Positions 1 to 7,304 of a stretch of DNA of 10,970 bases are shown here, in pieces. The notes under the pieces are model-generated. The model saw only the letters and a program-made list of their open reading frames with translations, did no database searches and had not been told where the DNA came from. The stretch's first letter is position 1, and every line of letters starts with the position of its first letter. The DNA is from Turicibacter sp. (GTDB taxonomy: Bacteria > Bacillota > Bacilli > MOL361 > Turicibacteraceae), in NCBI GenBank assembly GCA_030531025.1, contig JAUMTV010000035.1:8305-19274 (forward strand), read 5' to 3'. A program made the translations under genes and the position numbers.

Positions 1-1
1 A

Positions 2-1498
2 ACATTAACTATAGATAAAAATTTACAAGCTATAGCTGAAAAAGTAGCGGAAAAAGGGCTTATTGATAATAAAGCAAAAAGAGTTTCTATACTTATAATG
101 AATCCACAAAATGGAGAGATATTAGCTATGGTTAACGAGCCAGATTTTGATCCTAATAATCCATTTGAAGGATATGAAGATTTTATAGGTGAAACTGATG
201 CTGAAAAACTTCAAAAGATGTGGAGAAATAGTTTAGTTAATGATACCTTTGAACCTGGATCAATATTTAAGGTAATTACTATGTCAACAGCTATAGAGGA
301 AGGATTGGTTTCAGAATCTGATACCTTCGAGTGTGGAGGTAGTTTACAAGTAGGTCCACATACTATCCATTGTTGGAAAAGATCAGGGCATGGAAGTCAA
401 ATATTACCGGAAATTCTTCAAAACTCATGCAATGTTGGGTTTATGAAACTAGGAGAAAAAATTGGAGCAGAAAAACTTGTTGAATATATTAAAAAGTTTG
501 GTTTTGGACAAGTTTCAGGAGTAGATTTACCAGGAGAGGCAAGAGGAATAATAAAATCAGCAGAGAATATGAATGATGCTGATCTTGCAACAATATCTTT
601 TGGGCAAACTAACACAGTTAATGCAATTCAATATATGACAGCATATAATGCTATAGTTAATGGTGGAACATTGATACAACCTCATGTAATGAAATCTATT
701 AGTCATGTAGATAGTAATGGAAATACAATAGTTGATGAAGAGTTTGAAGCAAAGACTACAGAAAATGTAATTTCTGAAGAGACAGCTGCTACTTTGAGAG
801 ATTACTTGGAAAGAACTGTAAATCAAGGTGGATCTAATAAAGTTTATATAGAAGGATATCATATTGGAGCAAAAACAGGTACTGCACAAAAGGTTAATCC
901 TTTAACAGGGTCTTATGAATCAGGAAAGTATATATCATCTATGGCAGGGTTTGCAACAGTTGAAAATCCTCAGATTACTGTATTTTTAAGTATAGATGAA
1001 CCAAGTAATGGTGCATATTATGCTGGCGTAGTAACAGCTCCATTAGGTAAAATATTATTAGAAGATATATTTAATTATTTAGATAGTGAATTTACACAAG
1101 ATGAAAATGTAATACTAAAGGATATAGTTATTCCAGAGTTAAGAGGATTATCAGTTTCAGAGGCTAAAAATTTACTGAAAGAATATAACTTGGAGTGTAC
1201 TGTGGCAGGTGATGGTGAGACAATAACAAATATGCAACCTTACCCTGGATATACTGTAAAGGAAGGTTCTACGATAAATCTTTACACAGATGAAAATGAA
1301 ACTTATAATAAAGATGTTGTTATGCCTGATATAAGAGGTTATTCAAAAGAATCAGCTATAGAACTTTTGGACAGCTTAGGAATAAAATATACACTTCAAG
1401 GAGATGGAGTAGTAATAAATCAAAGTATTCCTAGTGGGGAAGTAATTTCAGAAGGTACTACTGTAAAGTTAACATTAAGTGCTGAGTATGGAGATTAA
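2..1498 (+). CDS. spoVD: Class B penicillin-binding protein with two PASTA domains (SpoVD/FtsI type), 5'-truncated
   Basis: This is the C-terminal part of a peptidoglycan D,D-transpeptidase that crosslinks septal or spore-cortex wall on the outer face of the membrane. The frame is open from base 2, so the N-terminal membrane anchor and dimerisation domain lie upstream; the ATG at 98 is internal, because the preceding codons already encode the conserved LTID and KAKRVSILIMNP segment of the family. Catalytic motifs are present: SxxK as SIFK (Ser codon 260-262, Lys 269-271), SxN as SCN (425-433), and KTG (872-880). Two PASTA repeats follow, at about 1127-1300 and 1316-1490, each with a GDG turn. 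B. subtilis SpoVD and PBP2B are the nearest named relatives; the position just before murF-mraY suggests SpoVD, but two PASTA repeats do not exclude the vegetative FtsI/PBP2B. The family call is certain, the paralogue is not. A stem-loop follows the stop. Confidence 0.93.
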   Translation, partial: TLTIDKNLQAIAEKVAEKGLIDNKAKRVSILIMNPQNGEILAMVNEPDFDPNNPFEGYEDFIGETDAEKLQKMWRNSLVNDTFEPGSIFKVITMSTAIEEGLVSESDTFECGGSLQVGPHTIHCWKRSGHGSQILPEILQNSCNVGFMKLGEKIGAEKLVEYIKKFGFGQVSGVDLPGEARGIIKSAENMNDADLATISFGQTNTVNAIQYMTAYNAIVNGGTLIQPHVMKSISHVDSNGNTIVDEEFEAKTTENVISEETAATLRDYLERTVNQGGSNKVYIEGYHIGAKTGTAQKVNPLTGSYESGKYISSMAGFATVENPQITVFLSIDEPSNGAYYAGVVTAPLGKILLEDIFNYLDSEFTQDENVILKDIVIPELRGLSVSEAKNLLKEYNLECTVAGDGETITNMQPYPGYTVKEGSTINLYTDENETYNKDVVMPDIRGYSKESAIELLDSLGIKYTLQGDGVVINQSIPSGEVISEGTTVKLTLSAEYGD

Positions 1499-1509
1499 GG
1501 TTTTTGTTT

Positions 1510-1542
1510 TTTAGCATGTGGTATATTCACATGCTAAATTTA
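1510..1542 (+). terminator. Perfect 11-bp stem-loop after the PBP gene, candidate intrinsic terminator
   Basis: Bases 1510-1520 (TTTAGCATGTG) are perfectly complementary to 1528-1538 (CACATGCTAAA) with a 7-base loop. The stem starts 11 bases after the PBP stop codon. The downstream T-tract is short and interrupted (TTTATG), so termination may be partial, or the hairpin may act as an mRNA 3'-end stabiliser. The T-rich run 1500-1512 lies upstream of the stem and so does not help termination on this strand. Confidence 0.6.
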
Positions 1543-1591
1543 TGTATAGACAAAATGTTTTTACTGTAGAATAAGAAGCTATATTGATGTC

Positions 1592-1597
1592 TATAAT
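1592..1597 (+). promoter_or_regulatory. Possible -10 element upstream of murF
   Basis: TATAAT occurs in the 162-base gap between the PBP gene and murF, downstream of the hairpin at 1510-1538. No good -35 is seen at 16-18 bases upstream, and the TG dinucleotide is two bases rather than one from the hexamer, so it is not a classic extended -10. It is listed because a hairpin followed by a long gap implies that murF may need its own promoter; in such AT-rich DNA the hexamer can occur by chance. Confidence 0.25.
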
Positions 1598-1660
1598 TAA
1601 AAGAAATATACTTAGTAAAAAGAAAAATAATATTTGAAAGATGAAGGTAGAGTGATTATT

Positions 1661-3019
1661 ATGGAAATGACTTTTAAAGAAATGCTAAATGCAATAGATG
1701 GAGAAGTTATTGTACAAAAGGAAGAGATTAATTTTAATAAGTTATGTATTGACACAAGAAAAATAGAAAAAAATAATGTCTTCTTAGCAATTAAAGGAGC
1801 TAATTTTAATGGAAATGATTTTACAGTAAAAGCTTTAGAAAATGGAGCATCTGTTGTAATAATAGATGAAATTAAATTTGATTTACAAGAAGTGCAGAAT
1901 AAAGGTACTATAATAAAAGTAAAAGATACTAGAAAAGCATTATTAAGTTTAGCTAAGTTTTATAGAGAAAAATTAGGGCTTAAGGTTGTTGGAGTTACTG
2001 GTTCAACAGGAAAAACATCAACTAAAGATTTAATAGCAGCTCTTCTAAGTGATAAGTATAAAGTATTTAAGACAAAAGGAAATTTCAATAATGATATAGG
2101 ATTGCCACTTATGATATTAGAGCTAACTTCAGAATTTGATGTAGCGGTATTAGAAATGGGAATGAGTTCTTTAGGAGAAATAGAGTTACTTGCAAGTGTT
2201 GCTAGACCAAATGTAGCTGTTATAACTAATATTGGATTATCACATATAGAAAATTTAAAAACACCAGAAAATATTTTAAAAGCAAAAATGGAAATTGCTA
2301 CTTTCTTTAAGGATGAAAATACATTAATTCTTAATGCTGAAGATAAACTATTACAAAATATTTCATCAAATGTATTTAAAGTTAAAAAAATTGGTTATAA
2401 TCATGAATATGATGTTTACGCATCTAATATTATATTAAGAGAAGAGGAAACAGAGTTTTTAGCTCATGCTTTTGGTGATGAAGCTGTATTTAATCTACCA
2501 ATGGCAGGTAAGCATAATGTATTAAATACAATGCTTGCAATTGAAGTTGCAGAGTGTTTAAATGTTTCTTTTAAACAAATGGTTAAAGGACTTGGAAATT
2601 TAGAAGCTACTTCCATGAGATTACAAGTTATAAAAAAAGAAGGGCTTACTATAATAAATGATTGTTATAATGCCAGTCCTGATTCAATGAAATCTTCTTT
2701 AGATGTACTTTCAGCTTATAAAAATTGTAGAAAAATTGCAATTTTAGGTGATATGTATGAATTAGGAGATGAATCAGAAAGAGCTCATTTTGAAGTAGGA
2801 AAATATGCAAAAGATAAAGTTGATATCTTAATAGTTATAGGTAGATACATTAAAAACTTTAAAGATGGATTTGATAATGATAATATAATCATGTATAACA
2901 CTAAAGAGGAATGCATAAAAGAATTGAAAAATATTGTTAAACTAGATGACGTAGTATTAATTAAGGCATCTAGAGGTGTTAAACTAGAAGATGTTGTTAA
3001 AAATTTAGAAGAGATGTAA
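1661..3019 (+). CDS. murF: UDP-N-acetylmuramoyl-tripeptide--D-alanyl-D-alanine ligase MurF
   Basis: MurF is a cytoplasmic ATP-dependent ligase that adds D-Ala-D-Ala to UDP-MurNAc-tripeptide, the last soluble step of the wall precursor pathway. The 452-residue length is normal. The N-terminal substrate domain includes CIDTRK (29-34). The Mur ligase central domain starts with the P-loop GVTGSTGKTS (111-120) and continues with KGNFNNDIGLP (139-149), EMGMS (165-169) and TNIGLSHIE (189-197). The C-terminal domain carries NDCYNASPDSM, typical of MurF rather than MurE or MurC. I chose the ATG at 1661, preceded by GAAGGTAG; a TTG at 1634 and GTG at 1652 are in frame but would add residues not expected in the family. 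The stop lies 7 bases before the mraY SD, so co-transcription with mraY is likely. murE, often next to this gene, is absent here. Confidence 0.96.
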   Translation: MEMTFKEMLNAIDGEVIVQKEEINFNKLCIDTRKIEKNNVFLAIKGANFNGNDFTVKALENGASVVIIDEIKFDLQEVQNKGTIIKVKDTRKALLSLAKFYREKLGLKVVGVTGSTGKTSTKDLIAALLSDKYKVFKTKGNFNNDIGLPLMILELTSEFDVAVLEMGMSSLGEIELLASVARPNVAVITNIGLSHIENLKTPENILKAKMEIATFFKDENTLILNAEDKLLQNISSNVFKVKKIGYNHEYDVYASNIILREEETEFLAHAFGDEAVFNLPMAGKHNVLNTMLAIEVAECLNVSFKQMVKGLGNLEATSMRLQVIKKEGLTIINDCYNASPDSMKSSLDVLSAYKNCRKIAILGDMYELGDESERAHFEVGKYAKDKVDILIVIGRYIKNFKDGFDNDNIIMYNTKEECIKELKNIVKLDDVVLIKASRGVKLEDVVKNLEEM

Positions 3020-3026
3020 TTCAACG

Positions 3027-3062
3027 AAGGAGGTGAACTGCTAAGTATAGCAGTGAAAGATG
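3027..3062 (+). promoter_or_regulatory. mraY ribosome binding site with hairpin between SD and start codon
   Basis: AAGGAGGTGA (3027-3036) is a 10-base match to the anti-SD, but the first in-frame ATG is at 3060, too far for ordinary initiation. The 18 bases directly after the SD form a perfect 7-bp stem: 3037-3043 ACTGCTA pairs with 3048-3054 TAGCAGT, with loop AGTA. Removing the hairpin leaves 8 bases between GGAGG and the ATG, the usual optimum. This is seen directly; that the ribosome tolerates the folded stem is inferred by analogy with phage T4 mRNAs. The alternative is initiation at the ATG at 3075, using GGGGGA (3062-3067), 7 to 8 bases upstream. Confidence 0.6.
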
Positions 3063-4046
3063 GGGGATAGTACTATGAACATATTACCAGGAGAAATAAC
3101 AAAAATATTAATATTAACTTTTGTAATAGGGGTTATTATAGCTTTAATACTTGGCCCAATTACAATACCACTTTTAAGAAGATTAAAGTTTGGTCAAAAC
3201 ATTAGAGAGGAAGGACCTAAAAGTCATTTAAAGAAAGCAGGAACTCCTACAATGGGAGGAGTAATGTTTATTCTTTCAACAACAATAGTAATGCTTATTA
3301 TGAGTGATAGTTTTACTGAAAAAGGAATGGTAGCATTATACTCACTTATTGCATTTGGATTTATTGGATTTTTAGATGATCTTTTAAAGATATTAAAAAA
3401 GCAAAGTGAAGGATTAAAAGCATGGCAAAAAATGCTTCTATTATTAATTGTTTCAGGAGCATTTGGTTACTATAGCTATGTAAATTTACCTCATGATATT
3501 GTAATACCATTTACTAGCTTTAAGCTTCCTTTAGGTGTGTTATATGTTCCATTTGTTATATTTGTTTACGCGGCTATGACAAATGCTGTTAACTTAACAG
3601 ATGGATTAGATGGATTAGCATCAACAGTATCAGTTTTAGTTTTAACATTTTTTGGAGTTTTAACATTTATAATTCAAGATTACTCATTAACTATATTTTC
3701 AGTAGCATTAATAGCGGGATTAATTGGTTTCTTAAAATTTAATTCGTATCCTGCAAAAGTATTTATGGGAGATACAGGTTCTTTAGCAATTGGTGGAGCT
3801 ATTACTACAATAGCAATAATAAGTAGGTATCCTCTATTAATAGTAATAGTTGGAGGTATTTATGTTGTAGAGGCTTTATCAGTAATAATACAAGTTACTT
3901 CCTTTAAATCAACTGGAAAAAGAGTATTTAAAATGGCTCCTATCCATCACCATTTTGAACAATGTGGATGGAATGAAGTAAAAATAGTTACAGTATTTTC
4001 AATAATAACGGTAATTTTATGTATAATAGGGTTTTTTGCAATTTAG
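3060..4046 (+). CDS. mraY: Phospho-N-acetylmuramoyl-pentapeptide-transferase MraY
   Basis: MraY is a polytopic membrane enzyme that transfers phospho-MurNAc-pentapeptide from the UDP nucleotide made by MurF to undecaprenyl phosphate, giving lipid I. The 328-residue product has about ten hydrophobic segments and the family's full signature set: KFGQNIREEGPKSHLKKAGTP after the first helix (43-63), the DD pair in FLDDLLK (Asp106-Asp107), NLTDGLDGL (178-186), FMGDTGS (235-241) and the cytoplasmic HHH motif in MAPIHHHFE (His296-298). The Asp residues and HHH bind Mg2+ and the substrate in known MraY structures. The start is uncertain between ATG 3060, with a perfect but distant SD, and ATG 3075 with a G-rich SD; both leave the first helix intact. 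It lies between murF and ftsW with a short gap on each side, so one transcript is likely. murD, which follows mraY in B. subtilis, is not here. Confidence 0.97.
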   Translation: MGDSTMNILPGEITKILILTFVIGVIIALILGPITIPLLRRLKFGQNIREEGPKSHLKKAGTPTMGGVMFILSTTIVMLIMSDSFTEKGMVALYSLIAFGFIGFLDDLLKILKKQSEGLKAWQKMLLLLIVSGAFGYYSYVNLPHDIVIPFTSFKLPLGVLYVPFVIFVYAAMTNAVNLTDGLDGLASTVSVLVLTFFGVLTFIIQDYSLTIFSVALIAGLIGFLKFNSYPAKVFMGDTGSLAIGGAITTIAIISRYPLLIVIVGGIYVVEALSVIIQVTSFKSTGKRVFKMAPIHHHFEQCGWNEVKIVTVFSIITVILCIIGFFAI

Positions 4047-4068
4047 TAATTAAATTGGAGGAATGTCT

Positions 4069-5193
4069 ATGAATTTTTATAAGCCCAAGGGAAAAAAAGA
4101 AATGGGGCAAATTGATTATGGTATATTTTATACTTTATGTATACTATTATCAATAGGGGTTGTTATGGTGTACTCCACAAGTTCTTTTTATGCTATGTTT
4201 CATAATAACGATAGTATGTATTTCTTTAAAAGACAATTGATTTGGGCAATAATAGGTGTGATATCAATGACTATAATGATGTCTATAGATTATCATAAGT
4301 TAAAAAAGATAACACCGAAATTACTTTTATTAACAATACCATTATTAATTGCTGTATTTTTCTTTCCAGCAATTAATGGTGCAAAAAGGTGGATTTCATT
4401 AGGTCCATTATCTTTTCAACCATCAGAGTTAACAAAATATGCAGTTGTAATGTTTTTAGCACTTAGTATAGATATTAAAGGAGATAAGGTTAAGGAATTT
4501 TGGCATGGATTAGTGCCTTACTTATGTGTATCAGGATTTTTTGCAGCGCTTATTTTAGCAGAACATAATATGAGTATAGCTTCTATTATTATGATAGTTA
4601 CTTTTTTAATGCTTTTTGTAGCAGGAGGTAAAATTAAGCATTTGTTTGGAATTATTATGCCTGCTATGCTAACATTAGCAATATTCTTTATTTTTAGTTC
4701 TGACTATAGAAGAGAAAGAATGTTAAACTTTATAGATCCATGGAAGGATGCAGCTGATGCTGGATATCAGTTAATACAATCTTTCTTAGCATTAGGATCA
4801 GGCGGCCTTACAGGTTTAGGGCTTGGTCAATCTAGGCAAAAAACCTTGTATATGCCAGAACCTCATAATGACTTTATATTTTCTATAATAGGAGAAGAAG
4901 TGGGGTTAATTGGATGTTTAATTATTATAAGTCTATTTTTAATATTTATATGGAGAGGTGTTAGAGTTGCTATGAATGCCAAGGATACTTATGGTAAGCT
5001 TTTGGCTATGGGTATTACATCTATTATAGCAGTTCAAGCTATTATTAATATAGCTGTTGTTACTGGATCTATGCCAGTTACTGGAGTGCCTATGCCCTTT
5101 ATTAGTTATGGGGGAACCTCCCTTGTAATAAATCTGACGGCAATGGGAATACTGTTAAACATATCAAGACAAGTTGAAAAGAAAATAGTTTAA
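4069..5193 (+). CDS. ftsW: SEDS-family peptidoglycan glycosyltransferase FtsW/SpoVE
   Basis: This is a SEDS membrane protein that polymerises lipid II glycan strands together with a class B PBP, plausibly the one at the start of the window. The 374-residue product shows about ten membrane segments. Recognisable motifs are GAKRWISLGPLSFQPSE (104-120), GSGGLTGLGLGQS (243-255), PEPHNDFIFSIIGEE (263-277), whose Asp268 aligns with the essential SEDS aspartate, and PVTGVPMPFISYGGTS (336-351). The usual PDxGT stretch reads HNMSIA (166-171), a modest divergence. ATG 4069 is preferred over ATG 4063 because GGAGG at 4057-4061 is 7 bases from the former and only 1 from the latter. Whether it is the vegetative FtsW or the sporulation SpoVE cannot be decided from sequence alone. 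murG, which follows in B. subtilis, is absent; a strong terminator follows instead. Confidence 0.94.
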   Translation: MNFYKPKGKKEMGQIDYGIFYTLCILLSIGVVMVYSTSSFYAMFHNNDSMYFFKRQLIWAIIGVISMTIMMSIDYHKLKKITPKLLLLTIPLLIAVFFFPAINGAKRWISLGPLSFQPSELTKYAVVMFLALSIDIKGDKVKEFWHGLVPYLCVSGFFAALILAEHNMSIASIIMIVTFLMLFVAGGKIKHLFGIIMPAMLTLAIFFIFSSDYRRERMLNFIDPWKDAADAGYQLIQSFLALGSGGLTGLGLGQSRQKTLYMPEPHNDFIFSIIGEEVGLIGCLIIISLFLIFIWRGVRVAMNAKDTYGKLLAMGITSIIAVQAIINIAVVTGSMPVTGVPMPFISYGGTSLVINLTAMGILLNISRQVEKKIV

Positions 5194-5199
5194 AAATTT

Positions 5200-5235
5200 T
5201 TAAGGGCTTCTTATACAAAGAAGCTCTTAATTTTT
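5200..5235 (+). terminator. Strong intrinsic terminator after ftsW
   Basis: A stem of 13 pairs forms between 5200-5212 (TTAAGGGCTTCTT) and 5218-5230 (AAGAAGCTCTTAA) with one G-U pair and a 5-base loop, followed directly by TTTTT (5231-5235). It begins 7 bases after the ftsW stop codon. It marks the end of the murF-mraY-ftsW transcript and separates it from divIB. Confidence 0.85.
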
Positions 5236-5304
5236 GTGTACAATATAAAAAGAATAATATAAAATAATTATAAAAAATTACAAGTTTTATGGTAAAATTA
5301 TAGT
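5234..5304 (+). promoter_or_regulatory. AT-rich promoter region for divIB/ftsQ and the DUF881 genes
   Basis: The 102 bases between the terminator and divIB are almost entirely A/T and contain several overlapping promoter-like signals. One is TTGTGT (5234-5239), 18 bases, TATAAA (5258-5263). Another is an extended -10 TGGTAAAAT (5290-5298), with no good -35. A third is TTACAA (5278-5283), 15 bases, TATAGT (5299-5304). The upstream terminator makes a promoter here necessary, but which element is used cannot be chosen by eye. Confidence 0.45.
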
Positions 5305-5337
5305 AAAAGATAGAAATTAAAAAGGAATAAGGTACTA

Positions 5338-6207
5338 ATGAAAGATGTAAAAAAGTTTATAAAAGCTAAAAAAAGAAAAAGGTTAATAAAAAAGTTAACA
5401 TTAATTACAATAGTAGTTGTTGTTGGAGGATTTATTTTTATTACGAAAGCTCCAATATTTAATATTAAAGCTATTACTTTTAAAGGAAATGTTACAATAT
5501 CAAGTGAAGTTCTTTTAAGTGAGGTTAGTGATAGGATTGGATTAAATATATTTACAGTAAATGAAAGAAAGATAAGAGAGGAGATTTTAAAAAATAGATA
5601 TGTTAGCACTGTTGATATTAAGAGAAAAGGTATAAATACATTAGAAATTAATATTACAGAGGAAGCCCCAGTGTATTATATTAATAATGGTGTTGAATTA
5701 TTGATTATCAACAATGATTTAGAAGTTCTAGAAGAAGTAGACAATATTGATGGAAGAAATTTAGTTGAAATTAAAGGCGTTGACCTAAGTGTTAAGGATG
5801 ACGAGAGTAGAATTGATGAATTTAATTCATATAAAAGTATTTTAACAAATTTTTATCCTTTTATTTCACAAAATAGGGAATCTATATATCTTTCAAGTTT
5901 AGATGTAAGCAATATAGTTAATATTATTGGTTATATTGGGAATGTGGAGATATTATTTGGTGATGACAGTGATTTATATAATAAAATGGAAAATGTATAT
6001 AGAATTATGTTAGATGATAATATAAATATTGCAAAAGGATATATAAATGTTAGTTTTAATGGATCGCCTGTAATAAAGGTTGAAGAAGCAAAAGAAGAAA
6101 CTAATGAAGAAGAGGAAGAAATAATAGAGGAGAATAGTGTAACTGAAGATAATAGTTCAATACAAGAAGGGCTAGAAGTAGATGCAGATGTAGAACCAGT
6201 AGAATAG
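5338..6207 (+). CDS. ftsQ: Cell division protein DivIB/FtsQ with acidic C-terminal tail
   Basis: DivIB/FtsQ is a single-pass membrane protein of the divisome that, with FtsL and DivIC/FtsB, controls septal wall synthesis by FtsW and its PBP. The 289-residue product has a very basic cytoplasmic N-terminus (residues 1-20, KAKKRKRLIKK), one membrane helix at about 21-37, a POTRA domain at about 40-109 (FNIKAITFKGN to LEINITEEAP), and the extracellular beta domain. The last 45 residues are strongly acidic and probably disordered, with runs of Glu and Asp ending in EPVE. The POTRA N-terminus and genomic place identify it; the beta domain is poorly conserved, as usual. ATG 5338 has AAGGA (5322-5326) and AAGGT (5329-5333) upstream, neither ideally spaced. 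It heads a probable operon with the DUF881 genes, with the next SD directly after its stop. Confidence 0.9.
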   Translation: MKDVKKFIKAKKRKRLIKKLTLITIVVVVGGFIFITKAPIFNIKAITFKGNVTISSEVLLSEVSDRIGLNIFTVNERKIREEILKNRYVSTVDIKRKGINTLEINITEEAPVYYINNGVELLIINNDLEVLEEVDNIDGRNLVEIKGVDLSVKDDESRIDEFNSYKSILTNFYPFISQNRESIYLSSLDVSNIVNIIGYIGNVEILFGDDSDLYNKMENVYRIMLDDNINIAKGYINVSFNGSPVIKVEEAKEETNEEEEEIIEENSVTEDNSSIQEGLEVDADVEPVE

Positions 6208-6220
6208 TAGGAGGCAAAAT

Positions 6221-6940
6221 ATGAAAAAGATATTATCTCAAATAGTTGTAGCGGTAGTGTGTGCATTTTTAGGTTTTTTATTAACATATCAATTTAAACA
6301 ATTAAGTGTCGCTAATAGTGGAAATATAGATTATGATAGTGCAGATATATTATCAGAAATAGAGATTTTAAAAAAAGAAAAAGAAGATCTTCAAAAAAAT
6401 AATGAAATACTATCTGAAGAATTAAAACAGCTTGAAGATGCAGCAGCAAAAGAAGGTGAAATTGAAGGGGAAATTAAAAAGCAACTTGATAATGCAAGAA
6501 TGCAAATAGGGCTTTTAGATGTTAAAGGACCAGGAGTTGTCATAACATTATCACTTAAAAATTCAGTTTTTGGAACAAATGGTACTCAAACTATAAATAC
6601 AGTAAGTGAAGAGGAAATTATAAATTTAATTAACTCTTTATGGTATGCTGGAGCAGAGGCTATTTCCATAAATGAGATGAGAATTACACCACAGACTGGA
6701 ATAAAAATGGCAGGAAGTTCAATTTCTATTGGATCAGCAGGAAGAGTAGATCCTAATAGTGAAATTGTTATAAAAGCAATAGGAGATAAAAATAAGTTAA
6801 ATCTTGCAGTAAATTTTCCAGGAGTATTAGATTATGGTGCTTTAAAGAGTTATAGTAATGATGTTAAGCAAGTGGATGACATAACAATAGTTAAGACGAC
6901 ACAATCATTAAGATATGAATATATAAAGCCAGTTCAATAA
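6221..6940 (+). CDS. DUF881 membrane-anchored coiled-coil protein (YlxW/YlxX-like), first copy
   Basis: The 239-residue product belongs to the DUF881 family, represented in B. subtilis by YlxW and YlxX, which lie beside divIB and sbp. Its biochemical function is not established. It has a short cytoplasmic N-terminus, one membrane helix at about 5-23, a heptad-rich Glu/Lys/Leu coiled coil at about 41-95, and then an extracellular globular domain. Family landmarks are KGPGVVIT (102-109), WYAGAEAISINEMRI (141-155) and IKAIGD (184-189). TAGGAGG at 6208-6214 directly after the divIB stop gives good spacing to ATG 6221. It shares the GPG, AGAE and AIGD landmarks with the second DUF881 gene, so the two are probably ancient duplicates. 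The arrangement predicts a periplasm-side partner of the divisome or of DUF1290, which is inference. Confidence 0.88.
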   Translation: MKKILSQIVVAVVCAFLGFLLTYQFKQLSVANSGNIDYDSADILSEIEILKKEKEDLQKNNEILSEELKQLEDAAAKEGEIEGEIKKQLDNARMQIGLLDVKGPGVVITLSLKNSVFGTNGTQTINTVSEEEIINLINSLWYAGAEAISINEMRITPQTGIKMAGSSISIGSAGRVDPNSEIVIKAIGDKNKLNLAVNFPGVLDYGALKSYSNDVKQVDDITIVKTTQSLRYEYIKPVQ

Positions 6941-6953
6941 AGGAGGAAAAGTT

Positions 6954-7304
6954 GTGATAGCATTTATAGGTTTATTATTAGGAGTACTTTTAGGATTAAT
7001 ATTTGATGTAAATATACCAGAAAAATTTTCTCCTTATATGTCTGTGGCAATACTAGCATGTTTGGATTCTGTATTTGGTGCATTTAGAGCATCTCTTAAC
7101 AAAAAATTTAAGCCAGATATATTTATATCAGGTTTTTTTGGAAATGCGTTACTCGCAGCAGCACTTGCTTATTTAGGAGATAAATTAGGAATTCCTATAT
7201 ATATTGCAGCAGTAATTGTATTTGGAGGAAGAATATTTGATAATTTTGGATCAATTAGAAGAATTTTATTAGAAAAATATAAAGATAGACGAAGAGGTGA
7301 TTAG
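6954..7304 (+). CDS. sbp: Small basic membrane protein, DUF1290 (Sbp)
   Basis: The 116-residue protein matches the small basic protein family named after B. subtilis Sbp, found beside divIB and ylxW/ylxX. Its function is unknown. It is very hydrophobic, with segments at about 2-18, 28-45, 55-75 and 80-97, the family stretch ACLDSVFGAFRASL (35-48), the segment VVFGGRIFDNFGSIRRIL (88-105) near the end, and a basic tail KYKDRRRGD. The start is GTG at 6954 behind AGGAGG (6941-6946); no ATG is available near the N-terminus. Its stop codon touches the GTG of the next gene, so translation of the two is likely coupled. Its position between two DUF881 genes suggests that the three products work together, perhaps as a membrane complex. 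Confidence 0.9.
   Translation: MIAFIGLLLGVLLGLIFDVNIPEKFSPYMSVAILACLDSVFGAFRASLNKKFKPDIFISGFFGNALLAAALAYLGDKLGIPIYIAAVIVFGGRIFDNFGSIRRILLEKYKDRRRGD

Noticed and set aside
557..889. 110-residue open frame on the minus strand within the PBP gene
   Set aside because: It lies wholly opposite conserved PBP coding sequence including near the KTG motif, is rich in Cys, Ile and Ser as expected from an AT-rich antisense frame, and shows no recognisable domain.
1634..1660. N-terminal extension of murF from TTG 1634
   Set aside because: TTG lacks an SD, and the ATG at 1661 starts where MurF homologues are expected to start (MEMTFKEMLNAIDGE).
5298..5609. 103-residue open frame on the minus strand over the divIB N-terminus
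   Set aside because: It is antisense to the Lys-rich and hydrophobic N-terminus of FtsQ; Phe/Leu-rich content follows from AAA/AAG and ATT codons on the other strand.
5931..6287. 118-residue open frame on the minus strand over the divIB end and DUF881 start
   Set aside because: Its Ser-rich run is just the complement of the Glu-rich FtsQ tail codons (GAA/GAG read as TTC/CTC and shifted), so it is a shadow frame.
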